From Eubacteriales Family XIII. Incertae Sedis bacterium (GTDB lineage Bacteria; Bacillota; Clostridia; Peptostreptococcales; Anaerovoracaceae), in NCBI GenBank assembly GCA_031257215.1, contig JAIRPC010000108.1, positions 1 through 12,078 of the forward strand: 12,078 nt of DNA, given 5' to 3'. This document shows, piece by piece, positions 9,057-12,078 of the stretch. The position numbers were made by a program, and so were the translations under genes. Position 1 is the stretch's first letter. Each line of letters begins with the position of its first letter. The notes under the pieces were generated by a model. It made no database searches and was not told the DNA's origin. It saw only the letters and a program-made list of their open reading frames with translations.

Positions 9057-9635
9057 CTACCTCGACTCTATCACCTTGTCGATAAGCCCGTAGTCCATAG
9101 CCTGCTCCGCGCTCAGGAAATTGTCCCTGTCCGTGTCTATCGCTATGCGCTCCAAGGTCTGCCCCGTGCGCTCCGCGAGTATTCGGTTTAGCTTTTCGCG
9201 CGTCTTGATGATATGCTCCGCGTGTATCTTGATGTCCTCAGCCTGCCCCTGCACGCCACCGAGCGGCTGATGGATCATTATCTCCGCGTTGGGGAGCGAG
9301 AACCGTTTGCCCTTGGCGCCAGCCGCCAACAGGAACGAGCCCATGCTCGCCGCCATGCCGATACAGATCGTGGACACGTCCGGGCGTATGTACCGCATGG
9401 TGTCAAAGATCGCAAGCCCCGCGGACACCTGGCCGCCGGGGCTGTTGATATACATATTGATGTCCTTGTCAGAATCCTCCGCTTCAAGGAACAGGAGCTG
9501 CGCTACAACGAGGCTGGCGATATGGTCGTCGATAGCCTCTCCGAGGAATATAATCCGGTCTTTCAGCAAGCGGGAGTAAATGTCAAAGGCGCGCTCGCCC
9601 TGGCCCGTCTGCTCTATTACTGTTGGAATTAACAT
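9057..9635 (-). CDS. clpP: ATP-dependent Clp protease proteolytic subunit ClpP
   Basis: Serine peptidase that forms the tetradecameric chamber used by ClpX and other Clp ATPases. The 192-residue protein shows the catalytic triad S97 (in GMAASMGS), H122 (in IMIHQP) and D171 (in DTDRDNF), numbering that happens to match mature E. coli ClpP. The oxyanion-loop region SPGGQVSAG (65-73) is also present. There is almost no propeptide: it begins MLIPTVIEQTGQGER, typical of Bacillota. The ATG at 9633-9635 has GAGAGG about 11 nt upstream. It is 58 nt after tig and 71 nt before clpX. A single, housekeeping-type ClpP; no second clpP is seen in the window. Confidence 0.98.
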   Translation of the reverse strand: MLIPTVIEQTGQGERAFDIYSRLLKDRIIFLGEAIDDHIASLVVAQLLFLEAEDSDKDINMYINSPGGQVSAGLAIFDTMRYIRPDVSTICIGMAASMGSFLLAAGAKGKRFSLPNAEIMIHQPLGGVQGQAEDIKIHAEHIIKTREKLNRILAERTGQTLERIAIDTDRDNFLSAEQAMDYGLIDKVIESR

Positions 9636-9668
9636 CTAATTGATATCCTCTCTCAAATCACTGATGCC

Positions 9669-9690
9669 AAAATTATTTTCCAATAACTTT
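9669..9690 (-). other. AU-rich hairpin with GNRA-type loop between tig and clpP
   Basis: Three nucleotides after the tig stop, the transcript can pair AAAGUUAUU with AAUAAUUUU (9 bp, one G-U) around a GGAA loop. It is AU-rich and therefore only moderately stable. It is not a terminator in the usual sense (no GC stem), but it could be a processing or stability site in the polycistronic mRNA. Confidence 0.35.
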
Positions 9691-9693
9691 TTC

Positions 9694-10983
9694 TCAGCCC
9701 GCTCCGACCACCGCCGACTCGTATACATAGTCCACCGCCTTGCGGTTCCTGATGTCGTCCCTCATCATGTCTATCTGATCCTCGCCGAGCACGCCTTTCA
9801 GCTTTTCAGCCTCCATGCCGTACATGCCGGCCATGTTCCCGATTTCCTGCTCGACATCCTCGTCCGTCGCATCGAAGCCCTGGTCTTTCGCGATAGCCTT
9901 GATGATGAGCCGCATCCTGACTCGCTTCTCGGCGTCGGCCGCCTGCTCGCTCCTGAAATCCGCTACGTCCTTGCCCATGTACTTCATGTACTGGTCGAAG
10001 TCCATGCCCTGCTGCCTCAGCCTTGACGCAAACTCCTGAACGATCTGATCCTTCTCGTTTTCGATCATCACCTCAGGTATCTCTATCTCGTTGGCCTCGT
10101 AGACGGCTTCCAGCACAGCGTTCTTCTTCTCTGCCTCCGCGCGCCTATCGTTCTGCTCCGTGAGCTTCTTCCTGATGTCGTCCTTGTACTCGTCCAAGGT
10201 TTCAAACTCGCTGATATCGCCCGCGAACTCGTCGTCCAGCTCCGGAAGCTCCTCGGCTTTGATGCCGTTGACCGTGACCTTGAACACGGCCTCCTGCCCC
10301 GCCAGCTCCTCCGCGTGGTACTCCTCAGGGAAGGTGACTTTCACCTCAACCTCGTCGCCCGCCTTGGCGCCTATGAGCTGTTCCTCGAAGCCAGGGATGA
10401 ACGTGCCGCTACCGAGCTTCAAGCTCTGCCCCTCGGCAGTCCCTCCATCGAACGGCACGCCGTCCTTAGAGCCAGCGTAGTCAATGTTCACCGTGTCGCC
10501 GTCCGCCGCCGCGCCGTCCTTGTCCACCTGGCGCGCACGCGTCTTGCGCACGTTGTTCAGATATTCGTCCACGTCCTCATCCGTGACGTAGTATTTCACC
10601 TCGTCAATGCTGACGCCCTCGTAGTCCTTGACCTCGACCACGGGCGGCACAGCCACCGTGACCGTAGCCGTGAATGGCTCGCCCTTCGCCACTTTCGAAA
10701 ACTCGATGCGCGGCTGGTCCACAGGCTCCACATCAAGCTCGCGCAGAGCCTTGGGGTACGACACGTTCAGCATGTCGTCAATGGCCTCCTCCATGAACAC
10801 GCCCTCTCCATAGCGCTGTTCAATAACCTTGCGCGGCGCCTTGCCGACCCTAAAACCGTCTACCGCGAACTTTCCCTTCGTCCTCTTGTAAACCTCGATC
10901 TGCGCGTCCTCGAACTCCTGTGAGTCGAACGCAATGTCGAACTTTACATCGTTTGCTTCCCGTGAAATAAACGTTGCCTTCAT
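9694..10983 (-). CDS. tig: Trigger factor, ribosome-bound chaperone and prolyl isomerase
   Basis: Binds at the ribosomal exit tunnel and shields nascent chains. The 429-residue protein has the three usual parts: the ribosome-binding domain with signature GFRVGKAP (43-50); an FKBP-type peptidyl-prolyl isomerase domain (about 160-245) including VNIDYAG, PFDGG, FIPGFEEQLIGAKAGDE and the following VKVTFPEEYH strand; and the long helical C-terminal arms (about 250-429). The ATG at 10981-10983 has AAAGGG about 9 nt upstream. It is the first gene of the operon, with its own promoter at 11044-11073. clpP follows after 58 nt. The arrangement chaperone first, proteases after, is the standard one in Bacillota and Proteobacteria. 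Nothing unusual in the protein. Confidence 0.98.
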   Translation of the reverse strand: MKATFISREANDVKFDIAFDSQEFEDAQIEVYKRTKGKFAVDGFRVGKAPRKVIEQRYGEGVFMEEAIDDMLNVSYPKALRELDVEPVDQPRIEFSKVAKGEPFTATVTVAVPPVVEVKDYEGVSIDEVKYYVTDEDVDEYLNNVRKTRARQVDKDGAAADGDTVNIDYAGSKDGVPFDGGTAEGQSLKLGSGTFIPGFEEQLIGAKAGDEVEVKVTFPEEYHAEELAGQEAVFKVTVNGIKAEELPELDDEFAGDISEFETLDEYKDDIRKKLTEQNDRRAEAEKKNAVLEAVYEANEIEIPEVMIENEKDQIVQEFASRLRQQGMDFDQYMKYMGKDVADFRSEQAADAEKRVRMRLIIKAIAKDQGFDATDEDVEQEIGNMAGMYGMEAEKLKGVLGEDQIDMMRDDIRNRKAVDYVYESAVVGAG

Positions 10984-11016
10984 TTAATAATGCCCTTTCT
11001 ATATGATATGCTGTTC

Positions 11017-11036
11017 CGCACGCATGAAAGCGTACG
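11017..11036 (-). promoter_or_regulatory. Hairpin at the predicted 5' end of the tig operon mRNA
   Basis: The coding strand CGTACGC-TTTCAT-GCGTGCG folds in RNA as a 7-bp stem (one G-U pair) with a 6-nt loop. From the -10 at 11044-11049 the start of transcription should fall near 11037, so the stem would begin at the very 5' end of the message. A 5'-terminal stem usually protects mRNA from 5'-end-dependent decay. At DNA level the same imperfect inverted repeat could instead be an operator just downstream of the promoter. Confidence 0.5.
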
Positions 11037-11043
11037 ACATAAC

Positions 11044-11073
11044 ATTATACCATTGAATCAGCAAATTTGGCAA
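11044..11073 (-). promoter_or_regulatory. Promoter of the tig-clpP-clpX-lon-engB-hpt operon
   Basis: On the minus strand a perfect -10 TATAAT (11044-11049) is preceded by TGG, forming an extended -10. A -35 TTGCCA (11068-11073, 5 of 6 to TTGACA) lies 18 bp upstream. This is a sigma-A-type promoter and the best in the window. The predicted leader is about 54 nt. I see neither a CIRCE element nor CtsR heptads around it, although other Bacillota clp genes often have them. Confidence 0.78.
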
Positions 11074-11123
11074 AGAATATGGCGATTTTGGGCAAGAATC
11101 GGGCAATAATTTGGCATAAGCCA
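11069..11123. repeat. Phased ~11-bp GGC-led repeats upstream of the tig promoter
   Basis: Five imperfect units begin with GGC followed by an A/T-rich half at 11069, 11081, 11091, 11102 and 11113 (steps 12, 10, 11, 11). On the plus strand the best are GGCAAGAATCG, GGCAATAATTT and GGCAAAGAATA. The first unit overlaps the -35 box. One unit per helical turn suggests an array of protein sites on one DNA face, or intrinsic curvature or an UP-like element. Confidence 0.5.
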
Positions 11124-11153
11124 GGATTATTTAGCACACGATGGCCTGATTGC
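11074..11153 (-). other. Spacer after the surface-protein gene, no clear terminator
   Basis: Only a weak 4-bp hairpin, TGGC-TTAT-GCCA (11112-11123), is visible after the stop, with no T-run. The rest is the phased repeat array. Read-through from the surface-protein gene into tig is therefore possible, on top of the tig promoter. Confidence 0.35.
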
Positions 11154-12078
11154 TCAGTCTGCTATGACGCTTATCTTCGCTTTTTTCTTTTTGCCGCCCA
11201 CTTTTAGCGTTATTGTTGCTGTTCCTTTGGCTTTGGCCGTCAGCTTTCCTGCCGCGTCTATTGTGGCTACGGAGGGGTTGCTGGATTTCCATGTTACGAC
11301 CGCGCCTGTCGCCTTTTTTGTAAAAGCGGCTTTCAGGATTGCGGTCTGCCCTGCCTTTATGGTTTTCGGCGCACCCTTTATCTTAACGCTTTTTTTCGCT
11401 GTTATTTTTGCCTTTTTTACCACCTTAATGGTAATAGTCAGCTTTTGGCCGCTTCCGTCCGTCAGTGTTATTTTGGCTTTGCCTACCTTCTTTTTCGCAG
11501 TCATGATGGTAATAACCGCGTTTTGGTTTGCGTTGACCATGCACTGGCCAGTTTTCGCTTTCAGCCTCGGCGCGGCCAATTTTGGCTTTGTGCTGCTCCA
11601 CGTGATGCTCTGGCTACCATCCGCTGCGGCGTAGACAATATAGGGGATTCGGACTTTCTTGCCGCTCTGTACATAAACTGTCTTTTGGCTTGCGCCAAAT
11701 CCAATAACTTTGGCGGGCGCGGAAATGCCGCCTGTGTTATCGCCATTACCATTGCTGCTGCCTACACCTGTGTTATCGCCGCCGCCGTTGCCCGTGTCGG
11801 TTCCACCGCCGCCAGCGCCCGTGTCGCCGCCGCCGGTGCCTGTGTCGCCGCCACCGGTGCCCGTGTCGCCGCCACCTGTGCCTGTGTCGCCGCCGCCTGT
11901 GCCCGTGTCGCCGCCGCCTGTGCCAGTGTCGCCGCCACCTGTGCCTGTGTCGCCGCCGCCTGTGCCAGTATCACCGCCGCCGGTGCCCGTGTCGCCGCCG
12001 CCAGTGCCCGTGTCGCCGCCACCGGTGCCAGTGTCGCCGCCACCGGTGCCAGTGTCGCCGCCACCGGTGCCAGTGTCG
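11154..12078 (-). CDS. Repeat-linker surface protein with two C-terminal Ig-like (Big_2-type) domains; N-terminus outside window
   Basis: The frame is open from the window edge to the TGA at 11154-11156, giving 308 residues of the C-terminal part. First comes a heptapeptide repeat DTGTGGG (12 exact units), then degenerate Gly/Asn/Asp-rich sequence, then two domains. Domain A (about 11400-11720) begins near APASIGFGASQKTVYVQSG and contains ITWSSTKPKL. Domain B (11154-11400) contains VTWKSSNPSVATIDAAGKLTAKAKGTATITL, the typical Big_2 pattern split here at about 20 residues: VTWKSSNPSVATID then GKLTAKAKGTATITL. Both domains are very lysine-rich. Such domains are common in secreted and wall-associated proteins of Bacillota. 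No LPXTG sorting motif follows; it ends ISVIAD. Shorter starts (a TTG at 11577-11579) would cut domain A and are rejected. The gene ends about 80 bp before the tig promoter and is functionally unrelated to it. Confidence 0.8.
   Translation of the reverse strand, partial: DTGTGGGDTGTGGGDTGTGGGDTGTGGGDTGTGGGDTGTGGGDTGTGGGDTGTGGGDTGTGGGDTGTGGGDTGTGGGDTGTGGGDTGAGGGGTDTGNGGGDNTGVGSSNGNGDNTGGISAPAKVIGFGASQKTVYVQSGKKVRIPYIVYAAADGSQSITWSSTKPKLAAPRLKAKTGQCMVNANQNAVITIMTAKKKVGKAKITLTDGSGQKLTITIKVVKKAKITAKKSVKIKGAPKTIKAGQTAILKAAFTKKATGAVVTWKSSNPSVATIDAAGKLTAKAKGTATITLKVGGKKKKAKISVIAD
11823..12078. repeat. 21-bp tandem repeat encoding DTGTGGG heptads
   Basis: From 11823 to 12074 there are 12 complete 21-bp units with no length change, and the array continues past the window edge. 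The coding-strand unit is GAC-AC(T/A/G)-GGC-AC(C/A/T)-GG(T/C)-GGC-GGC. Every difference between units is synonymous, so the peptide is identical in all of them. The three units nearest the window edge (12012-12074) are identical in DNA. Downstream (11736-11822) the repeat decays into related Gly/Asp/Asn/Thr sequence. Confidence 0.92.

Noticed and set aside
10984..11123. CIRCE or CtsR heat-shock operator before tig
   Set aside because: Neither the TTAGCACTC/GAGTGCTAA inverted repeat nor tandem GGTCAAA heptads are present; the CGTACGC/GCGTGCG stem is different in sequence and spacing.
11762..12064. A minus-strand Ala/Thr/Pro frame inside the 21-bp repeat
   Set aside because: A repeat length divisible by three keeps all frames open. 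Only the DTGTGGG frame joins the Ig-like domains without a stop and shows synonymous-only variation.
11796..12078. RTX calcium-binding nonapeptide repeats
   Set aside because: The unit is seven residues (DTGTGGG), not the nine-residue GGxGxDxUx pattern, and lacks the large hydrophobic residue.
11823..12078. CRISPR array
   Set aside because: The 21-bp units are contiguous with no unique spacers and are in frame with a protein.

Overview
The window is a stretch of core bacterial chromosome, moderately G+C rich. Every gene I can support lies on the minus strand, so transcription runs from high to low coordinates. The block tig-clpP-clpX-lon-engB is a classic Bacillota arrangement. Together with the SD-led TTG starts, a clostridial-type Rex operator in front of gap and a non-microcompartment PduL, it suggests an uncultured or lightly studied member of the Clostridia. 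Genus cannot be called from the sequence. I see no rRNA, tRNA, CRISPR, insertion sequence or prophage gene.

Layout in the direction of transcription (right to left). (1) 12078-11154: the 3' part of a secreted or surface protein, made of a heptapeptide repeat (DTGTGGG, at least 12 exact copies) followed by two lysine-rich bacterial Ig-like (Big_2-type) domains. Its N-terminus lies outside the window. (2) 11153-10984: a regulatory region with five GGC-led units of about 11 bp running into a good extended -10 promoter, and a hairpin at the predicted 5' end of the mRNA. (3) 10983-3874: a proteostasis operon, tig (trigger factor), clpP, clpX, lon, engB (ribosome-assembly GTPase) and hpt (hypoxanthine phosphoribosyltransferase). 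The lon/engB and engB/hpt junctions are 4-nt ATGA overlaps. (4) 3873-3725: a 149-nt gap with a post-hpt hairpin, two 18-bp-spaced direct repeats and a candidate pduL promoter. (5) 3724-548: pduL (phosphate acyltransferase), an unrecognised membrane-anchored Ala-rich protein, an ACT-less homoserine dehydrogenase, and a small SEC-C zinc-motif protein that overlaps hom by ATGA. (6) 547-408: a hairpin/palindrome pair and the gap promoter with one near-consensus and one degenerate Rex site. (7) 407-1: the 5' part of gap (glyceraldehyde-3-phosphate dehydrogenase).

The operon in (3) joins folding of nascent chains (Tig), regulated proteolysis (ClpXP, Lon) and ribosome assembly (EngB), with a purine-salvage enzyme at its tail. 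Groups (5)-(7) are metabolic: PduL links acyl-CoA to acyl-phosphate for substrate-level ATP, and the Rex sites would tie glycolytic gap expression to NADH/NAD+.

Most of the window is well-known core biology. I do not see a new defence or mobile system. The parts worth a second look are the heptad-repeat surface protein, the phased repeat array before tig, the Rex operator pair, the ACT-less hom coupled to a SEC-C protein, and the membrane protein whose only two cysteines bracket a low-complexity insertion.
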